The position numbers and the translations under genes were made by a program. Below, one piece after another: positions 1-12,532 of a DNA stretch of 64,000 nt. This DNA comes from Nectonema munidae (Eukaryota > Nematomorpha > Nectonematoida > Nectonematidae). The stretch spans positions 1 to 64,000 of the forward strand of contig JAUIRK010000099.1 in the NCBI GenBank assembly GCA_030549495.1, in the 5' to 3' direction. Under the pieces are notes generated by a model. The model saw only the letters and a list, made by a program, of their open reading frames with translations. It was not told the DNA's origin and did no database searches. The number at the start of each line of letters is the position of its first letter. Positions within the stretch are counted from its first letter, which is position 1.

Positions 1-130
1 TGGACTCGGCACGAAAGCCTCTGGGTTCGATTTCTCATCGATACCAATTTGTTCATAGTTTGACATAAGCGGTACATCAGTGCCTTGTCAATGAAAACAC
101 ACTCACGGTACCTTTACCTTACCTTTTACT
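1..130 (+). mobile_element. tRNA-derived SINE-like element, copy 1 (5' end outside window)
   Basis: This is the 3' part of the element described at 8881. The B-box-like GGTTCGATTTC is at 24-34, followed by a short body ending in a CTTTACCTTACC-type tail near 130. Confidence 0.5.
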
Positions 131-1302
131 AAAGATTGAAAAATTTGCTACATAATTAACATAAGAGAGAAAGGAGACAAAATAAACTAATAAAGCAATT
201 TTCACTATATAAAATGAAACTGTCTGTTCTCAGAATAATTTCAAAATAATAGGAGGCATAAAAAATGAGATAGTTTATCGGCACTTTATTTGATATTTTC
301 AAGTTTTTATAAGCAGCAAATGCCAACGTATCAAGTACATTTTTAACAACTGATTTTGTTTCGATAATATATTTTTATTATAATAATCAACAAATTTTCT
401 TAACAAAAATTATTTAATTAATTATGTACAGTGTAACTTACTAAATTTAACAATTGAACGTTATAAAAAATATCTCTGCTCAAATATTAAACAAATAGAA
501 TATTTTTGCTTTTAAACAGAAAAGCTAGTCAAAATATTATTTCCAAAAAAGCTTTTAAAAAAAATTTTTTTTTTTTAAAAAATAAAAATTTTCAAATGTT
601 ACAAAATGTAACAAACGTACTGATAAAGATTAATATTACGTCATCTTTGTTGAAAATTTTTTTAACGCGAGTCTGACAATATTCATTGATATAAAATTTT
701 AACGATTTTTTCTCTCATTTAAAAACATAAACAAATTTTCATTTTTGCAAAATGTTTGGTGTATTGATGGAACTAAATTTTTTCAAAATCACAATAAATT
801 TAAATTCACTATATCACATAAGTTTACTATGCATGGGATAATTGATCAAGAATTAGTGTGGCTTTGATAGAAGCGATGGCCTACGTTACGGTCGAGAAGA
901 AATTTCATAATTTTTATTTTACATTTATGTACCGTAAAATCGTATCAGAAAATAAAACTCGATATTTATAAAACGTATCAAAATTAAAAAAAAAAGTTTG
1001 AAGCAAAAAACGTAATGGAACATGAGGAAAAAGATTCTTTCGAGGTTATTTACCTTGAAAATAAACGTTTTAAATATTCTTTAGTTCAATAAATGCATAT
1101 TTATATAAGTTTTTTATTTTCAATATTTTTATATTACTCGTTTAGAGCACTTTATTTGATTTAACATAGTTTGTTAAGCAAAATTCAAAAAACAAAATTT
1201 GATATTTAATGAAATAAAAATTTCATATAAAATGGAGAAATTTGGAGAAGTTTATTAAAAATTCAATTATTACATCGTAATAAAAAGAGCGCTTTCAACT
1301 AT

Positions 1303-2616
1303 TTTGTCTTTTAGCCTCAGAAAAAGTTCATTCAACACTCACTTGAGTGATACAAGAAATGATAAAACTATTTATATATTTGGAAACCTGATATTCTTAA
1401 AGAGTTTTAATTAAGAACACCTTGATATATCACCTTTTGATACCGACAACACCGATCTTTTAAAGGAATCCCGCACTCACGTCCTACACAATGACCTCAT
1501 ATTCCATAAACAAACCCTTTACAAACAAATTAAAGGCTTGCCCATGGGATGTAAACTTTCATCTATTTTATCCAATATTTACTTACACTCCTTAGAAATA
1601 AAACTCTCCTAGCACCCTAATTTCCCCCATGAAACCTGGCACAGATATGTCGACGAAATTTTCTTTCTATGGAACACCTCTAATAACCTTAACGAATTTT
1701 TCAAATTCGCCAACCACCATGATCCACATATCAAGTTCACCAAGGAAACCAACGAAACAGAACTTAATTACTTAGACATCCAGATCCAAATAGTAAACAA
1801 CACATTTAATTCATCACATAAAAATCAATTTTTCTTAATTACAACTCTGCCCACTCTATGCACACAAAAAAACCACCTACCTCGGCCATATCCCAAGAAT
1901 ATAGAAAATCAACAATACCAAAGTCTTACTGGGCAGTGATATTGAAAACCTTAATTCAATTTTTCTTCAAAACGGATACTCCCCCATATCCTGAATAAAT
2001 GGCACTCCAAATTCTCAGCCTTCCGTACCCTATATGTTCCATAAAATGTCTATTCCTCGATGAACTATATTTTTCTTCTACTCGTACTCCTCTAATACTA
2101 CCTCCTATCCAAAACGCCCTATGCAAAAAATAGAAATTATCATCAAGAAACATAATCACCCTATTACAAATATCCAAAAAAAGCCGTTAAATCAAAACCT
2201 ATTTGTCCAATAAACCTAAACCATATCCACTACCCATCAAATTGCAACAACAAATGCAACCACATCAACATCATTTATAAGATAAAATGCTTCCTGTGTA
2301 ATAGTATCTATATTGGAGAAACAAAAAGACTTCCATATCCCGCTTTAAGGTACACCTCAGGGATGCCAAACTTAAAAGTGCTGAGAAGGAAATAAGCTAC
2401 CATACCTTATAATCCATAAGGATACACCAAGTGGACAAGCTTTACTCTCCATGGAAGTAATTTAATTACGCCTCAAGCTACCTCCAACAACAACACAAAG
2501 AAGAATACTGAATCACGACACTAAAGCCCTATATCAACGCGCACCACACACAGGCAATAACCCATAATTAACACCTCTAACACAACCGAAACCCACCTCC
2601 TTCATTTTTAATAAAG
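1303..2616 (+). mobile_element. Penelope-like retroelement PLE-1, degraded, unit copy 1
   Basis: Conceptual translation shows, in order, a reverse transcriptase core with KGLPMGCKLS followed by RYVDEIFFLW in the position of the catalytic YxDD box, and, 600-700 bp downstream, a GIY-YIG endonuclease start (CFLCNSIYIGETKRL) preceded by cysteine pairs. RT followed by GIY-YIG is diagnostic of endonuclease-bearing Penelope-like elements. An AATAAA signal lies at the 3' edge (about 2610). The N-terminal part of the ORF is absent or unrecognisable, and the reading frame is interrupted several times, so it is a dead, 5'-truncated copy. It is expected to be inactive and moves only with the tandem unit. 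Confidence 0.8.
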
Positions 2617-3616
2617 AAGTGTATAATTTTTGTTACGCCTATCTTATGATATTCTATATGGATTATGTATATTACATGATTGTACAATAAATTGATCTAA
2701 GTGGAACAAGAAAAAATATATCAAAGCTTCGATAAAAAAACGAGATCGAAGTCGTACCAAACTTGGATATTTATAGGAAATAAGATTTTTTTCGTACGTA
2801 ACTGGGAACCATAAATTTTACAAAAAAAAACTATCGAGCGGTAATAAAATTTCGAAACGTAACGTACCGTAAACCACCACTTTTTGAGTGAATAGATACG
2901 CTATGTGTCCTTTGAAGAAGAATTATCTGCAAAATATATTACATTTTTGTCTTGAATTTTGTTTAACAGTCACTTTATCAATATCAAGTTTAGAAAAGCT
3001 CTTCTTTCATTTGCAGCTTCAATTATTCATTTGATAAAAAAGACGTATACAAATAAATTATAACAAACAGATAGGCCAAAAAATATGTTAAAAATGAGAA
3101 AGATGTAGCCCTAAAAAGGGCTTCGGTATTTTAAGTTATGGCTGAAAAAAATCAATCTAAAAAGTATTACCTTTGCATGGAAATGCTTTAACATTTCCTA
3201 TATTATCACACGTTAATTTGCCCCATGTATATGAATATACACCCAATTATATTTGTGTAATATTTTATTTTCCTGAAATTTCTGAGAAACATGGAGATTA
3301 TAGGAAAAATTCCAAGTTCAATAAATTTATACTTTTAAAGCTTATCAAAACATGTTGATTACGAAAATGTAAAACGATGTCAATTTCTAAATGATAAAAT
3401 ACTTTAATAACCACTTTTAATATTTTTAAAAAAGTTAAATTTTAAAGCGAAAAAAAATCGATTCGAACAATTTAAAATTAATTGCATATTTGTAATAATC
3501 GCATTTGAAATTCACGCTTTAGGTGTTTTGGGATTAAAAGACACCCACTCATTAAGTAGTAAAGAGAAAAAGTAACATTAATATAATTTCATTTAAAAAA
3601 AGAACTAAAAATTCAA

Positions 3617-3868
3617 CTATTTCCCCCCTACTGATTCACTCATCTCCGTGCTTTTCAGATTTTGTTGTCTTAGTGAAATTCTTGGTATTTTTAGCATTGT
3701 GTACCAGACTCTTGATAGGTTCCCATTTGCCGTGCTTCTAGATATTGATCTTTGAAGCAACAAGCCCACATTAAAACCCTTTCGTGACCAGTGTATAATA
3801 TATGATACATAAACAATTTTACCTTCGTCTGCTTTTTCAAATAGTTTTGTATATGAATCTTCTGCTTT
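3617..3868 (-). other. Unrecognised 83-codon open stretch in unit copy 1, possible exon or gene relic
   Basis: On the minus strand 83 codons run without a stop. The translation is unlike the AT-rich noise around it: it contains FEKADEGKIVYVSYIIHWSR, then GLLLQRSISRSTANGNLSRV and ISLRQQNLKSTEMSESVGGK. It does not begin with ATG. Upstream on the same strand are further protein-like but interrupted stretches (about 3880-4130) and a consensus-like splice donor CAG/GTAAGC near 4216. I do not recognise the family. It could be part of a decayed host gene or another transposon captured in the unit. Equivalent stretches lie in units 2 and 3. A chance open frame is also possible. Confidence 0.3.
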
Positions 3869-4781
3869 TTAATAAATATCGTCTTGTTTTTCTGGTAATG
3901 AAAGGGTTAAAGTGTTTCTTGTTACTCACTCTACTATCGGTATAAATACTTGTTATATGACTCTGTTAAGATTTTATCTTAAATTAGTCCCGAAGTTTTT
4001 AAGACCTTGAAAATCACATTTAATCTCTCTCAAAGAATGCATTACTAAGTGGTAAAGTAAAATATGTTTAAGCAGTCCCGCCAATATACAAAATACAACT
4101 TCAGTCTCGGCTTTTAAATATATAGACATTATGAAAGCTTAAGTATCCTGTGTCGAATTGTCCCTTAACTATAAAAAGGACTCTAGTCCTGTGACTATTG
4201 GTCATCTATGTGCTTACCTGAATTTTAACTTTGTTATATAAATAATATTTTTAAAAATCCGTTAGCTAAATATTTAATGCGGAGAGAAGGTGAAAAATCG
4301 GAAGTCTCTAGGTCAAAACAAGAGTAGTGGCATGTATTTAAAAACTCTGGCTAAACTAGTTGTCGTAATTTTAGTATACAAACTAAAATATCAAATAAGG
4401 AAATTTAGCGTACAATTTATTAGAGATAAATAAATTTATTTTATACAATTAAAAAAATATTGAAAACAATAAGAAAAATTCAGCCTGGTAGGCTTTTAAA
4501 ATTAAAGCTTTAAAAAGTTCTTACTGAAAATAAAAGATCAATAAAATCTTTCTTGTAATTTTTGTAGTCTTGACTAGAACCTGGCTTGTATCATGAAGGT
4601 TTCTGAGTCGAATACAAGAATTTCAAACATCATTGCACATATTTAGATATAAGCGGTGCAGGTTGTATCTTTTAGGTAAATAAACTCCACACTTTGTAAC
4701 TTTCTTCTGGTAGTGAGTTGAAGACAGTGTGTATTTAAAGTTGAATTTAGTCTTGCGAACAAATCGTCCAATTTAAGATTG

Positions 4782-4899
4782 CCAACACCATATCTTTTAT
4801 ATCTTTTGAATATTACACGTCGGATCTTTGTTATGAAGTACCAACACCATATCTTTTATATCTTTTGGATATTAAACGTCGGATCTTTGGTATAAAGCG
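4782..4899 (+). repeat. 59-bp direct duplication inside unit copy 1
   Basis: Two head-to-tail copies (starting 4782 and 4841) of a 59-bp sequence beginning CCAACACCATATC and containing CGTCGGATCTTTG. The two differ at a few positions. A related pair is present in the inverted unit near 63729-63830, so the duplication predates the split between the two orientations. Confidence 0.85.
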
Positions 4900-5530
4900 C
4901 CAAAAGTGTTAGTCTTAGATAAAGTCTTGTACGTAGTTAGATTTTGTAAAATATAAAACAGACGAAAATTTTTAGAAAAAATTTAAATTGAATGAGAATA
5001 ATAATAAATAAAATTATAAAAATAGAAATTTATTTTTTAAAATATAAAATAATAGTTATATATATACAATGCTTCATTTGATTTTAAAAAATTTTGAATG
5101 GCGTAGTAATCTGTAATTGAGTTGAAATAAGTTATACGCTCGCGGCGTAGTAATATTTAATGGAGTGTTACCCGGTTACAATAATAATAATGCGCTACAA
5201 TAAATAAAGAAACAATACTTAAAACTGTGTATATATATATTGATTATTTATTAAAACAACTTTTTAAATTAAAAAATATATTTTTGAAATTAAAAAGAAG
5301 ATTTTTAATTATTAAATTTAATATAATTTGAATTTTTTTGTAATTTGATTTTCGTTTAATGCAATTTTCAGTAATGGCGGATTTAAATTTTTTTTCTCCT
5401 ATAGCCAGATTTGTTTAACTTATTTTAAGGAAAAAGAATAGGCTCTAATATTGAAATGATTTAAAAGATATGCTGTTTATTTTACGCGAAGGATTGGGAA
5501 TCTTTTTACTTTCGACAAATTTGCAATGCC

Positions 5531-5728
5531 ATGGAGTTTTTATATCACTCTACGAATTTAAATCTTTATATAAAAAGTGTAGATCTAGCGAAAACCACTT
5601 TTGATATCCCCAGCAAATCAAAGGAAGCAAAAAAGTTATTAAAAACAAAGTTAAATTCAAATGTTCGAGAATTCTATGAATACCTTAAAGAGTATATTTT
5701 TTATCAAATATTGAATAATTGTGTTTAA
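5531..5728 (+). other. Unrecognised 65-codon open frame in unit copy 1
   Basis: An ATG-initiated frame with a charged, lysine-rich C-terminal half (SKEAKKLLKTKLNSNVREF). Related frames lie at 14447-14635 and 23370-23558, shifted at the C-terminal end by a run-length difference in a T tract. In the inverted, older copy at about 62870-63045 the second half still translates similarly (NVREFYEYLKEYIF), but the beginning is disrupted and several of the changes alter residues. I see no family signature. It may be the remnant of an element ORF; coding function is unproven. Confidence 0.2.
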
Positions 5729-6597
5729 AATTTATAAAAAAATTGTTGTACTTTATTAATTATTCGCTACGACTTATTTTTGTGAATAAATACTTAATTA
5801 TTAATAAAGAATTTTTAAATCTGTTTTTTCTTTTTCATTCCTTAATATTTTACTTCCTTTAATTTGTTCTTATAGCTAATACTGGAAGCCCCTCTTATCT
5901 GCAATCCTATGATGATTACCATAAGGCAATTCCACACAGGTTTAACCACCATTCAATTTTTTAACACTAAACTATTGATAACAGTTTTTTATATCTATCA
6001 ACTATATTAGCAAATCATAGTTGCCAACATCTGGAGGGTAAAAATGGTAGAAATTATACACTGAAAATAAAATATGACAGATTTATTATAAATTCAACAG
6101 TCAATGCATTCAAAATATGATGAAGGATAGATAACTAATTTACCAAGTAACATTCAATTTTCACAATCCTTTTCCGTCATAAAAAGGTGCTTGGTATGTG
6201 GAGATTTTTGCTTCAGGGAGCAGTTTTGCTGTGGGTACTCACAAGGGTAATTACAAAAATTATTTTTTGATGAAACCACTTGCAAACGAGGAACTTTTAT
6301 GTGTAATTTAAAAATACTATTATTATTTTTGCATTTTACAAAAAAACATCCCTCTGCACGTTGACAAAAATTTTTTAAAAATCTAAGAACTTAGTTATTT
6401 TATTTAAGAAGGTAATCATTAAAATTAAAGAAAATTTATTTGCACAAAAGATAATAATAGAGATAAGTAAAGAGATAATAAAAAAAATTAAAAATTTTTT
6501 TTTCCTAACTTTAGGTTTAAAAATCCAAAATTTTTTGAGCACCTATGTAATTCCTCCATAAGTTTTACCGCACATTCATATTTTGGTTGGATCTTGG

Positions 6598-6825
6598 AAT
6601 ATCAATTATTGATTTTTTAACTTTCCAGTGTCTCCTCAATCAATTTATTGCCTTCTTGCACTTTGTCTTGTTGTTAAAGATGCTTTCGTTGTAGTGCTGC
6701 GTATGAAACCAAGCGTCAGCCCACTCATAAGAGATGAACTAGCATGCTGTTCCGAGGATGCTACGCCAATCGGGCAAAAGGAAAAATGCTATAAAAACGT
6801 ATATTACATGCGAATTCCATATTGA
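6598..6825 (+). other. Candidate small exon with four cysteines, unit copy 1, unrecognised
   Basis: A splice-acceptor-like tract (TTTTTTAACTTTCCAG, ending at 6629) runs directly into an open frame ending at 6825. That frame has a hydrophobic start (IYCLLALCLVV) and a cysteine-bearing end (ELACCSEDATPIGQKEKCY). The layout could be a small secreted-protein exon or a PLE-2 5' remnant, since PLE-2 begins just downstream. The matching frame in copy 2 is open (15547-15744), while the copy 3 version (about 24470-24666) carries an indel. I do not recognise a family, and the coding claim is weak. Confidence 0.2.
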
Positions 6826-6837
6826 TTGATGTATGTT

Positions 6838-7838
6838 CGGTAGTTTCTTCCAGTATATTTCCTTGTTTTGGAATCCTTTGAAGACTCTCTAGTCTCCAAC
6901 TACTTCTTAAAATTTTATGCCCGCTATGTAGATGACATTTTTTGCATTATGAACAAAAACCATATTAACCTGTTCCACTCAACCCTCAATAATTTCCATG
7001 AATGTTTAAAATTCAGGGTTGAATAAAAAAAACATGACCCTACCTTTTTTAGATTGCGCTGTCACGAACCTATTCACACATAACGATACTTAGACTTCTT
7101 ATCCAAACACCCCTTTGCACAAAAATGATCTGAAACGCCTTTTAACCGCTCATTTTATCTTTCATCTAATTCCGAGACACTAGAAATGGAAGTGAACAAT
7201 GTCAAATCTATTTTAGAGTCAAATAACTATCCCAAATATGTAATTAAAAACTCACTACGTTCGTCCCAAAAAGTTTGGAAGATAAAGATAAAATTTTGAT
7301 CGGAAAATATTTTAGAGAGTTTACAATTTTCGTATTCAACCCACAAAAAAACTTTCATAATCCACAACTTCGACACTTTTTATTTCAACAAACTTAAACC
7401 GCACTATGTACTCACAACGTCACTTTGATTCCCAAGCCTAACAATCCCTTACACCAACTTCAAACACTTTTCGTGAGAATTATGATCGTCTCAAAACCAG
7501 TAACTGTGTATACAAAATAAACTGCATTGGTTGCACTACTACATACATAGGCAAGACCGACAGACTGCTGCAAATTCGTATCAAAGAACAACAATACCTC
7601 GTCTCAAGGCATAAACAGAACGCTGAACTGAACCTCCATAACAATATGCTGCTTCAACCCCTAATAACCTATCCCACACATTCTTTCGACTTCGAAAATA
7701 CAAAAATACTATGCACCTCATCCCCAAAATATCTCTTGTTCCTTGTGCGTTTGGATTAATCTTTCCACATTACCTTTATATTAGTACTTGATAAAGTACG
7801 TCATCATTCCGAAATATATCGTTTTTGATAATAAAAAT
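6838..7838 (+). mobile_element. Penelope-like retroelement PLE-2, degraded, unit copy 1
   Basis: A second PLE, distinct from PLE-1. Translation gives RT palm residues FYARYVDDIFCIMNKNH near 6910-6960, then an RT thumb-like stretch (SILESNNYPKYVIKNSL), and a GIY-YIG endonuclease start (CTTTYIGKTDRLLQIRIKE) near 7533-7590. Similarity fades near 7740, and the tail ends with CCGAAATAT and an AATAAAAAT run (about 7830), comparable to the arms of the fold-back element at 40206-40306. The frame is interrupted several times and the N-terminal half is missing. Same orientation as PLE-1. Confidence 0.78.
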
Positions 7839-8880
7839 TCTTTGTTCCTTTTTGAACTATTTCAACTTATTTAACAAACTTTATATTTGAAAATCTAGTC
7901 TTCATTCTTACAAAACTAAAATGAGTTTTGATTGATGTTCTGGCATATCTACGATGTATTTTGTAAAAAATAAGTAAAGCCAATAAAATCAGTATGAAAA
8001 TGCTAGTTTATATGCAAAGTTAATTCACAAAAGCATCTAATACATAAATAGCTTATTGGCAGCTACTGTTAATTTTGATCACAACTTTTTTTAATTTTAC
8101 TTTTTTGCTTGATTCTTTTTCTTCAAATTTCATAAAATTTTTGGCTTATATTTTTTAAATTTATTTTACTTATTTTGTTTTAGGCCATCTAAAATTTTAT
8201 TTTATATTTGTACATTTTACTTAATTTCAAAAAATTCAAACAAATTAATTAAATTAATTGATTTTTTGACATCTTTAAAAGAAACCGTTGATGTCATCGT
8301 CTTAAAAAATAATTAAATGAGCTAAAAAAAATTAATGTGATGTCTTTTAATATCTTAATTAAACATATCATTCTTGACGTATTCCCGCACAATATGAGAA
8401 ATTTAAAGATAGCTCATAATTATTTGCTATATCACAAATTACAAAAATAAGACTTACAATATGCTAAAAAATTTTAATGGTATTTGGCTTTGGCAAAAAA
8501 AGCTTCCAATACAAAAAGATCTCTTTTTTTATATCAAATTTAAGGAAGAATTAAAAATCTTATCAAGAACTGTTTTAAAATGTCAAGGGATTGATAAAAA
8601 CATGGTAAGGTGGAATAAAAAAGACTGTTTGAAAATGTATGGAAAGCATGTATGATTCACAACAGGGGCAAACCGCGATTGGTTAACTTGTTTTTAAAAT
8701 AATTGTTTTTTAAAATAACCACTTTTAACCTTTTGCAATGATTTGCCTTTTATAATAACTTTTAAGGAAAAAAAACCTACCAGAAAAAGTTATAGAGCTT
8801 CAACAAAAACAAAAAATTTTTACAGCATAACTTAAGTTTTTTGAAAACTAATTTGACGTATCCACTATAGCATACCCTAT

Positions 8881-9038
8881 GGGTGGCATGGCAGGTTGGT
8901 TGAGAAGATGGACTCGGCACGAAAGCCTCTGGGTTCGATTTCTCATCGATACCAATTTGTTCATAGTTTGACATAAGCGGTACATCAGTGCCTTGTCAAT
9001 GAAAACACATTCACGGTACCTTTACCTTACCTTTTACT
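8881..9038 (+). mobile_element. tRNA-derived SINE-like element, copy 2
   Basis: The head resembles a tRNA gene. There is an A-box-like TGGCAGGTTGG near 8889-8899, then GATGGACTCGG as in the anticodon arm of serine/leucine-type tRNAs, then a B-box-like GGTTCGATTTC at 8932-8942. Spacing and order fit an internal RNA polymerase III promoter. The tRNA-like head is followed by about 90 bp of unrelated body and a pyrimidine/purine tail (GGTACCTTTACCTTACC). That layout is typical of SINEs. I cannot name a family. It now amplifies only as a passenger in the 8.9-kb unit; no dispersed copy is seen elsewhere in the window. Confidence 0.55.
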
Positions 9039-10210
9039 AAAGATTGAAAAATTTGCTACATAATTAACATAAGAGAGAAAGGAGACAAAATAAACTAATA
9101 AAGCAATTTTCACTATATAAAATGAAACTGTCTGTTCTCAGAATAATTTCAAAATAATAGGAGGCATAAAAAATGAGATAGTTTATCGGCAATTTATTTG
9201 ATATTTTCAAGTTTTTATAAGCAGCAAATGCCAACGTATCAAGTACATTTTTAACAACTGATTTTGTTTCGATAATATATTTTTATTATAATAATCAACA
9301 AATTTTCTTAACAAAAATTATTTAATTAATTATGTACAGTGTAACTTACTAAATTTAACAATTGAACGTTATAAAAAATATCTCTGCTCAAATATTAAAC
9401 AAATAGAATATTTTTGCTTTTAAACTGAATAGCTAGTCAAAATATTAATTCCCAAATAGCTATTGAAAAAAAATTTCTTGACTTGAAAAAATTAAAGTTT
9501 TCAAATGTTACAAAATGTAACAAACGTACTGATAAAGATTAATAGTCATCTTTGTTAAAAAAATTTTTAACGCGAGTATGACAATATTCATTGATATAAA
9601 ATTTTAACGATTTTTTTTCTCATTTAAAAACATAAACAAATTTTCATTTTTGCAAAATGTTTGGTGTATTGATGGAACTAAATTTTTTCAAAATCACTAT
9701 AAATTTAAATTCACTATATCACATAAGTTTACTATGCATGGGATAATTGATCAAGAATTAGTGTGGCCTTGATAGAAGCGATGGCCTACGTTACGGTCGA
9801 GAAGAAATTTCATAATTTTTACTTCACATTTATGTACCGTAAAATCTTATCAGAAAATAAAACTCCATATTTATAAAACGTATCAAAATTAAAAAAAAAA
9901 GTTTGAAGCAAAAAACGTAATGGAACATGAGGAAAAAGATTCTTTCGAGGTTATTTACCTTGAAAATAAACGTTTTAAATATTCTTTAGTTCAATAAATG
10001 CATATTTATATAAGTTTTTTATTTTCAATATTTTTAAATTACTCGTTTAGAGCACTTTATTTGATTTAACATAGTTTGTTAAGCAAAATTCAAAAAACAT
10101 CAAATTTGATATTTAATGAAATAAAAATTTCATATAAAATGGAGAAATTTGGAGAAGTTTATTAAAAATTCAATTATTACATCGTAATAAAAAGAGCGCT
10201 TTCAACTATT

Positions 10211-11532
10211 TTGTCTTTTAGCCTCAGAAAAAGTTCATTCAACACTCACTTGAGTGATACAAGAAATGATAAAACTATTTATATATTTGGAAACCTGATA
10301 TTCTTAAAGAGTTTTAATGAAGAACACCTTGATATATCACCTTTTGATACCGACAACACCGATCTTTTAAAGGAATCCCGCACTCACGTCCTACACAATG
10401 ACCTCATATTCCATGAACAAACCCTTTACAAACAAATTAAAGGCTTGCCCATGGGATGTAAACTTTCATCTATTTTATCCAATATTTACTTACACTCCTT
10501 AGAAATAAAATTCTCCTAGCACCCTAATTTCCCCCATGAAACCTGGCACAGATATGTCGACGACATTTTCTTTCTATGGAACACCTCTAATAACCTTAAC
10601 GAATTTTTCGAATTCGCCAACCACCATGATCCACATATCAAGTTCACCAAGAAAACCAACGAAACAGAACTTAATTACTTAGACATCCAGATCCAAATAG
10701 TAAACAACACATTTAATTCATCACATAAAAATCCATTTTTCTTAATTACAACTCTGCCCACTCTATGCACATCAAAAAAACCACCTACCTCTGCCATTTC
10801 CCAAGAATATACAAAATGAACAATACCAAAGTCTTACTGGGCAGTGATATTGAAAACCTTAATTCAATTTTTCTTCAAAACGGATACCCCCCCCCCCCCC
10901 CCATACCCTGAATAAATGGCACTCCGAATTCTCAGCCTTCCGTACCCTATATGTTCCATAAAATATCTATTCCTCGATGAACTATATTTTTCTTCTACTC
11001 GTACTCCTCTAATACTACCTCCTATCCAAAACGCCCCATGCAAAAATAGAAATGATCATCAAGAAACATAATCACCCTATTACAAATATCCAAAAAAAGC
11101 CGTTAAATCAAAACCTATTTGTCCAATAAACCTAAACCATATCCACTACCCATCAAATTGCAACAACAAATGCAACCACATCAACATCATTTATAAGATA
11201 AAATGCTTCCTGTGTAATAGTATCTATATTGGAGAAACCAAAAGACTTCCCTATCCCGCTTTAAGGAACACCTCAGGGATGCCAAACTTAAAAGTGCTGA
11301 GAAGGAAATAAGCTACCATACCTTATAATCCATAAGGATACACCAAGTGGACAAGCTTCACTCTCCATGGAAGTAATTTAATTACGCCTCAAGCTACCTC
11401 CAACAACAACACAAAGAAGAATACTGAATCACGACACTAAAGCCCTATATCAACGCGCATCACACACAGCCAATAACCCACAATTAACACCTCTAATACA
11501 ACCGAAACCCACCTCCTTCATTTTTAATAAAG
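10211..11532 (+). mobile_element. Penelope-like retroelement PLE-1, degraded, unit copy 2
   Basis: Best-preserved RT segment of the four. A 102-codon open stretch (10211-10519) ends just after the RT core KGLPMGCKLSSILSNIYL, and the catalytic box RYVDDIFFLW follows at about 10553. A 16-base poly-C tract (10887-10902) sits between the RT and GIY-YIG segments. The GIY-YIG start is at about 11195-11240. The element is broken in several places, as in the other units. Confidence 0.82.
10887..10902 (+). repeat. Poly-C tract, 16 bases, inside PLE-1 of copy 2
   Basis: Homopolymer whose length varies between units: 5 in copy 1 (1981-1985), 16 here, 17 in copy 3 (19809-19825) and 15 in copy 4 (28731-28745). 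Expected to be error-prone in sequencing as well as biologically variable. Confidence 0.9.
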
Positions 11533-12532
11533 ACGTGTATAATTTTTGTTACGCCTATCTTATGATATTCTATATGGATTATGTATATTACATGATTGTA
11601 CAATAAATTGATCTAAGTGGAACAAGAAAAAATATATCAAAGCTTCGATAAAAAAACGAGATCGAAGTCGTACCAAACTTGGATATTTATAGGAAATAAG
11701 ATTTTTTTCGTACGTAACTGGGAACCATTAATTTTACAAAAAAAAACTATCGAGCGGTAATAAAATTTCGAAACGTAACGTACCGTAAACCACCACTTTT
11801 TGAGTGAATAGATATACTAAGTGTCCTTTGAAGAAGAATTATCTGCAAAATATATTACATTTTTGTCTTGAATTTTGTTTAACAGTCACTTTATCAATAT
11901 CAAGTTTAGAAAAGCTCTTCTTTCATTTGCAGCTTCAATTATTCATTTGATAAAAAAGACGTATACAAATAAATTATAACAAACAGATAGGCCAAAAAAT
12001 AAGTTAAAAATGAGAAAGATGTAGCCCTAAAAAGGGCTTCGGTATTTTAAGTTATGGCTGAAAAAAATCAATCTAAAAAGTATTACCTTTGCATGGAAAT
12101 GCTTTAACATTTCCTATATTATCACACGTTAATTTGCCCCATGTATATGAATATACACCCAATTATATTTGTGTAATATTTTATTTTCCTGAAATTTCTG
12201 AGAAACATGGAGATTATAGGAAAAATTCCAAGTTCAATAAATTTATACTTTTAAAGCTTATCAAAACATGTTGATTACGAAAATGTAAAACGATGTCAAT
12301 TTCTAAATGATAAAATACTTTAATAACCACTTTTAATATTTTTAAAAAAGTTAAATTTAAAAGCGAAAAAAAATCGATTCGAACAATTTAAAATTAATTG
12401 CATATTTGTAATAATCGCATTTGAAATTCACGCTTTAGGTGTTTTGGGATTAAAAGACACCCACTCATTAAGTAGTAAAGAGAAAAAGTAACATTAATAT
12501 AATTTCATTTAAAAAAAGAACTAAAAATTCAA

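Larger units (their letters stand above)
1..8908 (+). repeat. 8.9-kb tandem unit, copy 1 (array continues left of window)
   Basis: The first bases of the window recur at 8909, 17828 and 26751, and the sequence between them matches throughout, so this is one period of a macrosatellite. Contents in order: SINE tail (1-130), AT-rich DNA, PLE-1 (about 1303-2616), unrecognised AT-rich DNA with a 59-bp duplication (4782-4899), PLE-2 (6838-7838), more AT-rich DNA, then the start of the next SINE at 8881. This copy is the most divergent of the four. For example, 540-600 differs clearly from the matching stretch at 9425-9500, and its poly-C tract is only 5 bases. The phase of the unit is set by the window edge, not by biology. 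Confidence 0.97.

Noticed and set aside
1956-2177. Minus-strand frames repeated in PLE-1 of units 1, 3 and 4
   Set aside because: Antisense of the PLE coding region; glycine runs come from the poly-C tract.
3173-3358. 61-codon plus-strand frame identical in three units
   Set aside because: The identity follows from recent unit duplication. The composition is AT-noise-like and no motif is present.
8461-8655. 64-codon lysine-rich frame present in three units
   Set aside because: No recognisable domain, and the low-complexity K/I/L composition is expected of AT-rich DNA.
8777-8974. Minus-strand 65-codon frame repeated in each unit
   Set aside because: It is the antisense of the SINE-like element and its flank and has no protein signature of its own.
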